DNA from: Pontiella sulfatireligans
GTDB lineage: Bacteria; Verrucomicrobiota; Kiritimatiellia; Kiritimatiellales; Pontiellaceae
Length of the DNA stretch: 64,000 nucleotides
NCBI RefSeq assembly: GCF_900890705.1
Contig: NZ_CAAHFH010000001.1
Location: forward strand, 2,666,001-2,730,000
Reading direction: 5' to 3'
Positions 1-8,187 of this stretch are shown piece by piece (position 1 is the stretch's first letter; the number at the start of each line of letters is the position of its first letter). The notes under the pieces were generated by a model. It was not told where the DNA came from. It saw only the letters and a list, made by a program, of their open reading frames with translations, and ran no database searches. The translations under genes were made by a program, and so were the position numbers.

Positions 1-1441
1 TGCTGCCTTTACCCAGCTTCAGCCGTCTTCGCTGAAACTGGAGGAGCAGATCGACATCACCGTCGGCATCCACATCCTGCAGCACGCGGCGTTCGGGAGC
101 CGCTTCGGCAAAGCGCACGCTGGCGGGATCGACGGTGGAGGCGTCGAAGGTTCCAGTCGTCAGAATCGCCACCGGCAAAAGGCCACCGGCCTTGAGGTTG
201 ATGGATTTGCTTTTGGAGCCGGGCTTGATGTCGATCTCCACGTTGGTGATCTGAAATTCATACGCGCCCATATCCACCACCGCGTCGCCATCGCGGTCGC
301 CGTCCATGATCCGAGGGTTGCCATCGAGATCGGTGGCTTGGTTGGTGTGGATATTGGAACCGGCATCGATACAGGGGGAGTCCGGCTGCAGACGATAGTC
401 GCCCCTCTTGGCATTCACAAACCGAGGCTTTTTCCCGACATTGCCGGTATGGCTTCGGTCGATACTGGGGGAGCAAGAGTTGAACACTCGCAACTTCTTT
501 TGTTCCCCACCGATGTCCGGAGTGCTGTTGCCGTAAATAATTGAATTGTAGATATCGATATTCTTTGCACCGCCATAGTTTAGGGCACGATTCCATACAA
601 TGGTGCAGTTGATTACTTTATTTTCTGGATATTTATCGTTAACAAATACGCATACACCACCGCCGTCTACCTCGGCAGAATTACTATAGATGTTGCAATT
701 CTGTATGGTGATCTCGCTGGTGGCTTTTTCCCTTAAAGCCACGTTGACACCTCCACCAGAGTTCTTTGCCCTGTTGTTCCGGATGATACAGTTTTCAACA
801 ACAGCGGAAACATGTTCCCCCGTGCCCACCTCGAAATATATACCGCCACCCCACCGGGCGTCATTAGCCTCAACAATGCAGTCAGCAATTTTTATGGGCG
901 CGGAGCCGCGCACCGTAATCCCTCCGCCGATAGCGTTGCTTTTTACGATGGCATCACCGCCCGTCATGGTGAATCCCTCCACCACAACAGGGCCGGTTCT
1001 ATCGGTTTTGGTAATGATAATTCTGAACACTCGGCAGTTCCCGTTGGCATCAACAATCGTTTTGTCACATCCATTAACACTACGCACGGTCAAGCCTGTA
1101 CGGATTTCGATCTGGGAGGTGACGTTATATGTTCCGTCACCAATCAGCACCGTATCGCCGTTCTCGGCAATATCCACCGCATCCTGAATGCTGGTCGTCG
1201 ATGACTCCCACGAGGTATACGGGGCGATCGGGTTGGTGCTGTTGATGTCGACATAATGTGTGTCGGCGAAAGTGGTGGTGGCGACGAGCAGCCATGCCGT
1301 TCCGATGATGATGGCCAAGGAATTTAATACTGTAGGGCGTGCTTCTCTGCTCGCAGAGCGCGCGCAACCCAGTTGACGGAAACGCGCCCCTTTGGAAAAA
1401 GAGGCACGTCCTACACCAACGCCAACCGGGTATCCCGTCAT
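1..1441 (-). CDS. Secreted parallel beta-helix (choice-of-anchor type) protein, 3' end outside window
   Basis: The reading frame is open from the ATG at 1441 to the window edge, so the C-terminus is missing. A basic N-terminal stretch is followed by a hydrophobic segment (about residues 39-56) ending in TFA, a signal peptide. Then come right-handed beta-helix coils rich in GGG-I and NC-I motifs, a PDSPCIDAGSN motif, a DLDGNPRIMDGDRDGDAVVDMGAYEF-like segment typical of polymorphic outer-membrane/choice-of-anchor-Q proteins, and the start of an IDIKPGSKSKSINLK C-terminal domain. It is a tandem paralogue of the gene just upstream (37 bp away), and the last 400 bases are nearly identical in DNA. 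The ATG lies in a repeat and the extreme N-terminus is coded by a palindromic element, so a TTG at 1318 is an alternative start. Likely role: extracellular, perhaps binding or cleaving a polysaccharide; the exact function is unknown. Confidence 0.8.
   Translation of the reverse strand, partial: MTGYPVGVGVGRASFSKGARFRQLGCARSASREARPTVLNSLAIIIGTAWLLVATTTFADTHYVDINSTNPIAPYTSWESSTTSIQDAVDIAENGDTVLIGDGTYNVTSQIEIRTGLTVRSVNGCDKTIVDANGNCRVFRIIITKTDRTGPVVVEGFTMTGGDAIVKSNAIGGGITVRGSAPIKIADCIVEANDARWGGGIYFEVGTGEHVSAVVENCIIRNNRAKNSGGGVNVALREKATSEITIQNCNIYSNSAEVDGGGVCVFVNDKYPENKVINCTIVWNRALNYGGAKNIDIYNSIIYGNSTPDIGGEQKKLRVFNSCSPSIDRSHTGNVGKKPRFVNAKRGDYRLQPDSPCIDAGSNIHTNQATDLDGNPRIMDGDRDGDAVVDMGAYEFQITNVEIDIKPGSKSKSINLKAGGLLPVAILTTGTFDASTVDPASVRFAEAAPERRVLQDVDADGDVDLLLQFQRRRLKLGKGS
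1332..1414. repeat. Palindromic dispersed element (GTAGGGCG family)
   Basis: Inverted arms GTAGGGCGTGCTTCTC (1332-1347) and GAGGCACGTCCTAC (1401-1414) enclose a further small palindrome, TCTGCTCGCAGA. The element lies within the 5' part of the first beta-helix reading frame. The same GTAGGGCG-type arm recurs at 63499-63523 inside the phosphorylase gene. It is a probable REP/MITE-like repeat. Confidence 0.5.
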
Positions 1442-1442
1442 T

Positions 1443-1473
1443 CCATTCCGTGTGTTCTGTGTATTCCGTGGTC
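1443..1473. repeat. Short tandem repeat of the CCACGGAT(GAACACGGAT) type, diverged copy
   Basis: On the minus strand this reads as spaced copies of CACGGAAT/CACAGAA units. The same repeat style occurs at 3109-3139 and 30751-30780. It lies in the 37 bp gap between the two beta-helix genes and runs up to the ATG of the downstream one. Confidence 0.45.
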
Positions 1474-1478
1474 TCATG

Positions 1479-3119
1479 CTACTTCCCGTGTGTGATCGCA
1501 ATTTCACCGTTGCCGATAAACGACTGTCCATCTTTGGTCTCCCCAGTCAGCAACACCTTGGTGCTGTCTTTACCCAGCTTCAGCCGTCTTCGCTGAAACT
1601 GGAGGAGCAGATCGACATCGCCGTCGGCATCAACGTCCTGCAACTCACGGTGGGTGGATACGGCTTCGGCAAAGCACACGCTGGCGGGATCGACGGTGGA
1701 GGCGTCGAAGGTTCCAGTCGTCAGAATCGCCACCGGCAAAAGGCCACCGGACTTGAGATTGATAGAGTTGCTTTTGGAACCAGGCTTAATATCGATCACC
1801 ACGTTAATGACCTGGAATTCATATGCCCCCATGTCCACCACAGCTTCGCCGTCGCGGTCGCCGTCCATGATCCGGGAGTTGCCGTCGAGGTCAGTGATGG
1901 AGTTGGTGTAGGAATTGGAACCAGCGTCGATACATGGCGAGTCAGGTTGCAACCGATAGTCGCCTATCTTTGCATTCATAAATTTTGGATTGTCGCTGAC
2001 ATTACCATTGCCGCTCGAAACATTGCGGGCGCAACTGTTGCTGACGATGCACCGAGGATCAATATCCGATCCCATACGATTTTGATAAACGATGGAGTTG
2101 AGCACCACTGTTTTCTGCCATTCATGAGGGTTTAATATCACGCCCCCGCCACTATTATCCGCGATTGTACAGGACACAATTCTGTTGTCGGCAGAGTTGT
2201 TTTCAGCAAGCCTTCCTCTTTGATAATGAACCCCCAACACTATTCCACCCCCACCTCCTGAGACAGTAGAGTTTTTGGATATACGGCAATCGGAAACCTC
2301 CATCGAAGCCATCACTCCTCCCGTACAGCACACACCGCCTCCTGCTCCTTTAGCTTCGTTTTTCTCGATCAAACACCCTTGGATTAGAATCGTACCAATA
2401 TCGCCTTTAGCTTCATCCCATGCTCCAAGATAGATGCCTCCTCCACAGTTGGACGCCCGGTTTTCCCGAACAAAGCAGTCTTCGATTATGACCGAATTCG
2501 CTGTTTTGTTATGCACGATCACATAAATACCCCCGCCATTGTCACCGGCCTCGCTATTTTCCACAATGCAATTGGATATTCGCAGAGGCCACTCACCACT
2601 TGCAATAATCGCCCCTCCCTGGCCTTTTGAAAAACCCTGGGTTATTGTTAGTCCCTCGAGAGCAACTGAACCGGATGAGGGATTGCGTCCAAGGTTAATT
2701 TGGAAAATCCGGCAACTCCTATTTGCATCGATGATTGCAGTATCTCGTCCATTCCTGCTTCGTACCGTCAGGCTTTTTTGAATCTGTATAGGCTTGGAAA
2801 CATGATACTTGCCATCGCCTACCAGCACGGTGTCGCCATCTGATGCAGCATCCACGGCGGACTGGATGTCGGTTGCCACCGTTTCCCATGAGGTGTAGGG
2901 GGCGCTCGGATTGGTGCTGTTGACTGTGACATAGTGTGTGCCGGCGGTGACGGAGTTGGTTGCGCAGAGGAGGAACAGGCATGCCATTGCCCCGAGCAGG
3001 CGGGACGTCTGCGATACAACAAGCCGGCAAGATGTCGGCGGGACGAATCTTGTGTCGCAGGCGTTCCGCCTGCTTCCCGGCGAAACAGAATATCCGTTCC
3101 TATATCTATTCGTGTTCAT
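1479..3119 (-). CDS. Secreted parallel beta-helix protein (tandem paralogue)
   Basis: A 546-residue exported protein. After a basic N-terminal extension, a hydrophobic segment (residues 42-58, MACLFLLCATNSVTA) acts as signal sequence. Residues about 60-400 form repeated beta-helix coils with GGGI and N-C-I motifs; PDSPCIDAGSN and a DMGAYEF motif follow. Residues about 440-546 are an IDIKPGS-type extracellular C-terminal domain with Ca-binding-like DVDADGDVD. It is paralogous to the gene immediately downstream. The longest start (3119) overlaps the kinase stop by 14 bp and lies in a tandem repeat; a start at 2987 (MACLF) is possible but would leave the signal peptide without basic residues, so the longer form is preferred. 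The function is probably extracellular glycan binding or cleavage; the specificity cannot be read from the sequence. Confidence 0.8.
   Translation of the reverse strand: MNTNRYRNGYSVSPGSRRNACDTRFVPPTSCRLVVSQTSRLLGAMACLFLLCATNSVTAGTHYVTVNSTNPSAPYTSWETVATDIQSAVDAASDGDTVLVGDGKYHVSKPIQIQKSLTVRSRNGRDTAIIDANRSCRIFQINLGRNPSSGSVALEGLTITQGFSKGQGGAIIASGEWPLRISNCIVENSEAGDNGGGIYVIVHNKTANSVIIEDCFVRENRASNCGGGIYLGAWDEAKGDIGTILIQGCLIEKNEAKGAGGGVCCTGGVMASMEVSDCRISKNSTVSGGGGGIVLGVHYQRGRLAENNSADNRIVSCTIADNSGGGVILNPHEWQKTVVLNSIVYQNRMGSDIDPRCIVSNSCARNVSSGNGNVSDNPKFMNAKIGDYRLQPDSPCIDAGSNSYTNSITDLDGNSRIMDGDRDGEAVVDMGAYEFQVINVVIDIKPGSKSNSINLKSGGLLPVAILTTGTFDASTVDPASVCFAEAVSTHRELQDVDADGDVDLLLQFQRRRLKLGKDSTKVLLTGETKDGQSFIGNGEIAITHGK
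2994..3076. repeat. Palindromic dispersed element (GCAGGCG-NNN-CGCCTGC units, inverted pair)
   Basis: Two copies of a 17-bp palindrome (GCAGGCGGGACGTCTGC at 2996-3012 and GCAGGCGTTCCGCCTGC at 3058-3074), each extended by GATACAA or its relative GACACAA, face each other. A third copy is at 39604-39620. The element codes for part of the N-terminal extension of the beta-helix protein. Confidence 0.6.
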
Positions 3120-6100
3120 CCGTGTTCATCCGTGGTTCAACTTTCTGCCCATGAAGTTCGAGGATTTGGCGGTCGAACTGCTCGGCTTCCGCATACCGGT
3201 TCTGGGCGCGGAGCACGCTGGCGAGGGCGCCCATGGTTTTCAGCGTTTGGGGATCGCTTTCGCCGAACACGCGTCGTTGTGTTTCCAAGATTTGGCGCAA
3301 CAGCTGCTCGGCTTGAGGATACGCAGTCTGATTGTGCAGCGTGAGCGCCAGTTGATGCTGCGCTTCGAGCGTCTTGGGATGCTCGGCTCCCGCCGTCTTT
3401 GCTCGGAGCGAGATCAACCGGCGGTAGTATTGCTCGCCCAGCTTATAACGTCCCCGGTCGCGCAGGATGCTGGCCAGCAGCTCCATCGCTTCCAACGTAT
3501 CGGGATGGTCAAATTCCAGCATCTGCTTCCGGATATTGAGTTCGCTGCGGGCCAGCTTTTCGGCTTCCTCATATTTTTCCTGCTCGAAAAGCACATGGGC
3601 CAACGCGTGTTGTGCATCCAGCGTTTCGGGGTGCTCCGTACCCCGGATTTTTTTCCATGCCGAGTGCACTGTGCGGTTGATTTCTTCCGTCTCCCCGTAT
3701 TGCCCCTGACGGCCCAGCACACAGGCGAGCTCGCGCATATGCTCCAGCGTCTGTGGATGTTCGGCGCCGGTTTGCTGCTGCCGGATTTCGACAAGCTTGC
3801 GGAAGAGCGGTTCGGCCTCGTTGCGCTTGCCCTGGGCGCATAGTGCCCTGGCAAGGTTGTGCATGGAATCCAAGGTGTCGGGATGGTCGGGGCCCAGCAC
3901 GCGCTGCTGGACTTCCAGCATGGTACGTTGAACGGCTTCCGCCTCAGCATCCTTGCCCTGCCCGCGCAAGGCCTGGGTCAGACCGCGCTGCGTTTTCAGG
4001 GTGGCCGGGTGTTCGGCGCCCAGAATGCGTTGTTGGGATTCCAGCACAGTGCGATGGATTTCCTCGGCCTTTGCATACACGCCGCGCCCGCTGAGTACTA
4101 AGGCGAGGTTGTTCAGCGTCTGCAGCGTTTCGGGATCTTCGGGGCCAAGAACTTGCCGCTGCATTTCCAGTATGGTGCGGAACTTTTCTTCGGCCTCCTC
4201 ATGCCGCCCCTGGGCGTAGAGGTTGACCGTCAGGCTGCGCAGCGTCAGCAAGGTGTCGGGGTGGTCGGAACCCAGCACGCGACGGCGATTCTCCAATACA
4301 CGGCGGAATTGCGCTTCGGCCTCCTTATACTCGGATTGACGGAACATCACCTCGGCCTGGTCGTGCAGACAGGCGAGCGTTTTGGGATCGTCCGGATCCA
4401 GCGTATCGAGGATCAGCCGCACCGACTCGTCGGCATGCTTGCGGGCTTTGTCGTATTCGGCCAAGCGCAAATAGAGGCTCCCCAGCATTTGGTGGATACG
4501 GGCCTTTTCCAACGGTTGGCCGGACAAGTGATGCTCCAGTCGTTCCGCCGCCTGATCGACAACGGTGCGCAGCTTGATGTCGCGGTCCGGTTCTTCGGCC
4601 GGATCGGCGCGAAGGAGCAGTTCATCGGTCAGGAAGCCGAATGCGGCTTCGGCCAGGGCCTGCTTCCGCTGGGCGCGGTCAGCCTCCAGCGTTGCCCGTT
4701 CTTCTTCGTGCATAGCTCGTTCGCTTTGAAGTGTGGCGTTTTGCTGCGAAGCCTCGGCGAGGCTCGTCTGCCGCCGCGCCCGGTCGGATGCCTGACCGGC
4801 GAGTAGCTCCTGCTGCTGGGCGCGCTCGGAGGCGCTCATCGCGCGCGATTCCTGCAGGCTGGCCCGCTCGGCTTCGCGGACGGCGCGCATTAAAGCAAGG
4901 GTGGAGATCCACGCACCGGCAATCAACGTTATGCTGACACAGGCGGAGGCAACCAGCCCGACGCGGTGCCTCCTGATAAATTTTTTCGTCCGGTAGGCCA
5001 TGCTCGGCGGACCGGCCGAAACCGGTTCGTGGTTGAGATAGCGCTCCAGATCATGGGACAGCGCACCCACATCGCCATAGCGCCGGTCGCGCTCCTTTTC
5101 AATGGCCTTCATAACAACCCAGTCAAGATCCCCTCGCAGCAGGTTGTAGAGTGTTTGCGGTCGTAGCTTCCGGCCGTGGGCGATGGCGGAGGCTTGAGCC
5201 CCCATGGCATGAAACAGCTTTGACGGCCGGGGCAGATCGATCGTTTCGAGCAGCCGCCGTATTTCAGAAATGCCGTTGGGCAGCTCGCTTTGCAACGGGG
5301 TGGTTCCCGCCACCAGCTCGTAGAGGATGATGCCCAGAGAATAGATGTCTGTCCGCGTGTCGATATCGGCAATGTCGTGCCCGAGCTGCTCCGGGCTCAT
5401 ATACATCGGCGTGCCCATTACCCGCTCCTTCATGGTGACCAGCGTCTGGTCGGTCAACCGCCCCTCCAGCGACTTGGCGACGCCAAAGTCGATCACCTTC
5501 GGCAGCGGCTTTCCGTTTTCCTCGCACACGAGAATGTTGCTGGGTTTGAGGTCGCGGTGGAGGATTCCTTTCTGGTGCGCATGCTGGACGCCGTCGCACA
5601 CCTGCCGGAACAGCTGGATCCGCTCGGACAGCGGCAGCCGGTGCCGGTCGCAATATTCGAGAAAGGGAACGCCGCGCACTAGCTCCATCACAAAATAGGG
5701 GCGGCCCGTTTCGGCAACGCCGGCATCGTAGACTTGGGCAATATTGGGATGATCCATGCGGGCAAGCGCCTGGCGCTCCACCTCGAACCGGCCAAGCACC
5801 TCCTTGGTGTCCATCCCCAGCTTGACGATCTTCAGCGCCACCTCGCGCCGCAACGGTGCGGTCTGTTGGGCGCGGTAGACTTCGCCAAAGCCGCCTTCGC
5901 CCAGCAGCTCCTCGAGATGATAGTGGCCGATGGTGATGCCCACCAGGTCGGGGCAGTCGACCAACGTTTCGCCAACGGCATCGCGGCTCAGGAATCCCTC
6001 GGTGGTGATGTAGGCCTTGAGCAAGCTTTCAACCTCCTCGCGCAGGCTGCCATCCTCCCCGCACGCTTCATTGAGAAACTCTTCCCGCGCATTGCCCGTT

Positions 6101-6165
6101 GAAATCGATCGGGCCTCGGTAAAGATTTCCCGCATCCGGTCAATCGACTGTTTGTTTGGATCCAT
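3106..6165 (-). CDS. Membrane Ser/Thr protein kinase with C-terminal TPR array
   Basis: A Hanks-type kinase of 1019 residues. Residues about 80-350 are the kinase domain: glycine loop GEGGFGEVYRA (89-99), lysine in VALKIV (112), catalytic HRDLKPSN (203-210), DFG (226-228) and the activation-end motif GTPMYMSPEQ. A single membrane helix (402-424) is followed by an Ala/Glu/Arg-rich coiled coil (425-510) and about ten 42-residue kinesin-light-chain-type TPRs (HPDTL...A..L...G...EAE). The start at 6165 is chosen over longer forms because AGGTGGAAGGAT precedes it. The last residues (RMNTDEHE) are coded by a dispersed tandem repeat. Its promoter matches those of the divergent genes, and an ECF sigma gene lies 2 kb away. 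In PVC bacteria such kinases are commonly encoded beside this sigma class, so it probably phosphorylates the sigma factor or a partner (inference). Confidence 0.92.
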   Translation of the reverse strand: MDPNKQSIDRMREIFTEARSISTGNAREEFLNEACGEDGSLREEVESLLKAYITTEGFLSRDAVGETLVDCPDLVGITIGHYHLEELLGEGGFGEVYRAQQTAPLRREVALKIVKLGMDTKEVLGRFEVERQALARMDHPNIAQVYDAGVAETGRPYFVMELVRGVPFLEYCDRHRLPLSERIQLFRQVCDGVQHAHQKGILHRDLKPSNILVCEENGKPLPKVIDFGVAKSLEGRLTDQTLVTMKERVMGTPMYMSPEQLGHDIADIDTRTDIYSLGIILYELVAGTTPLQSELPNGISEIRRLLETIDLPRPSKLFHAMGAQASAIAHGRKLRPQTLYNLLRGDLDWVVMKAIEKERDRRYGDVGALSHDLERYLNHEPVSAGPPSMAYRTKKFIRRHRVGLVASACVSITLIAGAWISTLALMRAVREAERASLQESRAMSASERAQQQELLAGQASDRARRQTSLAEASQQNATLQSERAMHEEERATLEADRAQRKQALAEAAFGFLTDELLLRADPAEEPDRDIKLRTVVDQAAERLEHHLSGQPLEKARIHQMLGSLYLRLAEYDKARKHADESVRLILDTLDPDDPKTLACLHDQAEVMFRQSEYKEAEAQFRRVLENRRRVLGSDHPDTLLTLRSLTVNLYAQGRHEEAEEKFRTILEMQRQVLGPEDPETLQTLNNLALVLSGRGVYAKAEEIHRTVLESQQRILGAEHPATLKTQRGLTQALRGQGKDAEAEAVQRTMLEVQQRVLGPDHPDTLDSMHNLARALCAQGKRNEAEPLFRKLVEIRQQQTGAEHPQTLEHMRELACVLGRQGQYGETEEINRTVHSAWKKIRGTEHPETLDAQHALAHVLFEQEKYEEAEKLARSELNIRKQMLEFDHPDTLEAMELLASILRDRGRYKLGEQYYRRLISLRAKTAGAEHPKTLEAQHQLALTLHNQTAYPQAEQLLRQILETQRRVFGESDPQTLKTMGALASVLRAQNRYAEAEQFDRQILELHGQKVEPRMNTDEHE
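3109..3139. repeat. Tandem repeat of ATGAACACGG units
   Basis: On the minus strand GAACCACGGATGAACACGG is followed by another ATGAACACG unit. It forms the 3' end of the kinase gene (coding MNTDEHE) and the ATG of the next gene. Related copies lie at 1443-1473 and 30751-30780. Confidence 0.6.
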
Positions 6166-6183
6166 ATCCTTCCACCTAAACAG

Positions 6184-6213
6184 TACATGCGGCAAACGCG
6201 CCGTTTTTGCGCA
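6184..6213 (-). promoter_or_regulatory. Putative ECF-type promoter of the Ser/Thr kinase gene
   Basis: On the minus strand TGCGCA (6213-6208) is followed by exactly 16 bp and CGCATGTA (6191-6184), 18 bp before the kinase ATG. The two plus-strand leaders nearby have TGCGCA-N16-CGCATCTA, the same hexamer and spacing. The match between three promoters of adjacent genes is seen directly; assignment to the ECF sigma factor encoded at 8188-8787 is inference. Confidence 0.6.
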
Positions 6214-6310
6214 GCCGATGAAAAAAATATAATGCACTTTCCCCGCCCTGCTGACAAACGGAGGCTATACCCGCGAAAGACATCACGCAATCCGGCAACA
6301 TCATCTTTTT

Positions 6311-6340
6311 TGCGCATTTTTCATCCCGAATTCGCATCTA
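6311..6340 (+). promoter_or_regulatory. Putative ECF-type promoter, first plus-strand leader
   Basis: TGCGCA at 6311-6316, 16 bp spacer, CGCATCTA at 6333-6340, followed by a purine-rich AAGTGAAGGGGAA stretch. It is nearly identical in layout to the site at 6641-6670. Confidence 0.6.
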
Positions 6341-6433
6341 TTAAGTGAAGGGGAAAGCAGGGCCAGAGGGCGACCAACCAAATGGTTCCGGCTTTCCCAA
6401 AAGCCTGCAACTAGGCAGGCAAGGAGCAGGACA

Positions 6434-6616
6434 ATGAACATAAAATGGACCGCTATGTCGGGGTTGGGGCCGGGGGCTTGGGAACGTGATGATCAGCCTT
6501 TGTTCATCCCCTCAATGCACTACCACTCGCAGGAGCATAAAACAGGGGCTGCCAAACCAGCCGAACCGCAGCCCCCCTCCTCCGTACCCGAGCGAGATGA
6601 CCGCTCACCGGATTGA
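6434..6616 (+). pseudogene. Short ORF, probable decayed 5' end of a second HAF-type exported protein
   Basis: 60 codons behind a good ribosome binding site (AAGGAGCAGGACA). The leader and first codons (MNIKWTAMSGLG) parallel those of the downstream gene (MKTKALNMMGLG), with the same promoter and the same GCAGG-AAGGAGCAG ribosome binding region. After residue 12 it loses any signal-peptide character and becomes a low-complexity tail. It may be a decayed duplicate, or a short translated leader; no family is recognised. Confidence 0.35.
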
Positions 6617-6640
6617 TGCCGGAATATCCCCGATCTGAGG

Positions 6641-6670
6641 TGCGCACTTTTTTCGCAACCCGCGCATCTA
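6641..6670 (+). promoter_or_regulatory. Putative ECF-type promoter of the HAF-repeat gene
   Basis: TGCGCA at 6641-6646, 16 bp spacer, CGCATCTA at 6663-6670, then TGGAATGAAGGGAA. About 110 bp of leader separate it from the ATG at 6779. Confidence 0.6.
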
Positions 6671-6778
6671 TGGAATGAAGGGAACCCGAGGCAATTCATT
6701 TTGAGAGCGGGCGCCCCCGCCGGGTGGATTCCGGGATTTCCCACAAGACCTGCTATGAAGCAGGAAAGGAGCAGAACC

Positions 6779-8101
6779 ATGAAAACGAAAGCATTAAACA
6801 TGATGGGGCTCGGCCTGGCGCTCGCGCTGCTCTGGCCGGTCTCGCAAAGCTTGGCTGCCAAAGGCGGAAAGCCGGGCAAACCGAAGCCTCCGCCAGAACC
6901 ACCCCCGGAGCAGCCGATCAGCTACCAGCGGGTTGATATTGAACCGCAACCCCAGCAACTGGGTTACACCACAACGTCCATCAATGACCTCGGGGTTATT
7001 GCAGGAACATTTGCAACCAGTATATCGGAGGACAACAGTGAATATATCGTTCTCCTGCCGCCGTATGTGAATGCGGAGGGAGTCGTGAGCTATCGGGCGG
7101 ATGATGTTGTTGTGGTGGGAACAAACGAAGCGTACGCGGGATATGGAGGCCTCCTTATAAACAACCTCAACCAGATTGCCGGTGCGCACATTACATGGAG
7201 TGATGTCGTCTTCACAAACGATTGGTTCCCAGAGGAACCTTGGACGAATTGGTGCCACCGGGCTGTATTCTGGAACAGTGATGGAGCGATGTCAGAACTC
7301 TGGAATCCCGATGCGAACGATCTAAGCCAAAGCTGTGCCATCAACGATTCAGGACTGGCTGTGATTGCCGACTGCGAGGACTATGACAACATTGAGGATT
7401 GGTCCGGTGATAACTGGTGGAACATCCTGAGCAGTTACGTTGTTGCTCCGGATGACCGCAATGGGGATGGTGTCGCCGACACATGGTATGCAGATGACGA
7501 CGGGAACGGGATCAACGATCTCGCATACTTGATTGATACCTTGGGGTATCAACCCAGAGCCATCAATGAATATGGAACTGTCGTCTTCAGTGAAGGCGTT
7601 GCTCTAACCCCCGACTATGATGATCCAGACGGAGATGGGAATCCGTGGTTCGCCGATGGCAACGGAGATGGCATCAATGATCTCCTCAAGGCCCTAAAGC
7701 CTCTTAAGGATGGCGGGACAGCTAGAGCCGGGGACATCAATGATTTCGGGGAGATTGCAGGAAGCGACTGGACTGACTGGGATGATAGATGTGCAGTCCT
7801 ATGGGCAAATGCTACCGCTCCCCCTGTTGATCTCGGAAAGCCTGTGGATCAGACGGAATATGTCAGCGCAGCCAGCATCAACAATGTCGGCCAGATTGTT
7901 GGCTTATTCGGTGCTAAGAACGACTATTACCGTAATGGGAAGTGGAAGATAGCTCTCCAGCGATCCTTTCTGTTCGATGAAGGAGTAATATATGATTTCA
8001 GAGATTTCGTCCCTGACCATGGAGCAGGGAATGCTCTAAACGACATAAACGACAATGGCTGGATTCTTAGTGCGGGATATGTCTACGTTCCCGTGGAATA
8101 G
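6779..8101 (+). CDS. Exported HAF-repeat protein
   Basis: 440 residues. The start at 6779 is chosen for the AAGGAGCAGAACC ribosome binding site and because it begins a clear signal peptide (residues 1-26, hydrophobic core LGLALALLWPV, cleavage near SLAA-KG). A Pro/Lys linker (KPGKPKPPPEPPPEQP) precedes at least six HAF-type extracellular repeats, each with an IN(D/N)xGxIxG core (for example INDLGVIAGTF, INDFGEIAGSD, INNVGQIVGLF). Two inserts, DDRNGDGVADTWYADDDGNG and DPDGDGNP...DGNGDG, look like Ca-binding DxDGDG loops. The promoter matches that of the neighbouring kinase gene, so this is a likely output of the sigma/kinase module. The biochemical role of HAF proteins is not established. Confidence 0.85.
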   Translation: MKTKALNMMGLGLALALLWPVSQSLAAKGGKPGKPKPPPEPPPEQPISYQRVDIEPQPQQLGYTTTSINDLGVIAGTFATSISEDNSEYIVLLPPYVNAEGVVSYRADDVVVVGTNEAYAGYGGLLINNLNQIAGAHITWSDVVFTNDWFPEEPWTNWCHRAVFWNSDGAMSELWNPDANDLSQSCAINDSGLAVIADCEDYDNIEDWSGDNWWNILSSYVVAPDDRNGDGVADTWYADDDGNGINDLAYLIDTLGYQPRAINEYGTVVFSEGVALTPDYDDPDGDGNPWFADGNGDGINDLLKALKPLKDGGTARAGDINDFGEIAGSDWTDWDDRCAVLWANATAPPVDLGKPVDQTEYVSAASINNVGQIVGLFGAKNDYYRNGKWKIALQRSFLFDEGVIYDFRDFVPDHGAGNALNDINDNGWILSAGYVYVPVE

Positions 8102-8187
8102 TTGCCGGAATGTGAAAACTGTAGCCGGAGGCGGTGACTCCGCATGCAATGAACGGGGTCGCCGCCTCTGCCGACATCAACCCAACC

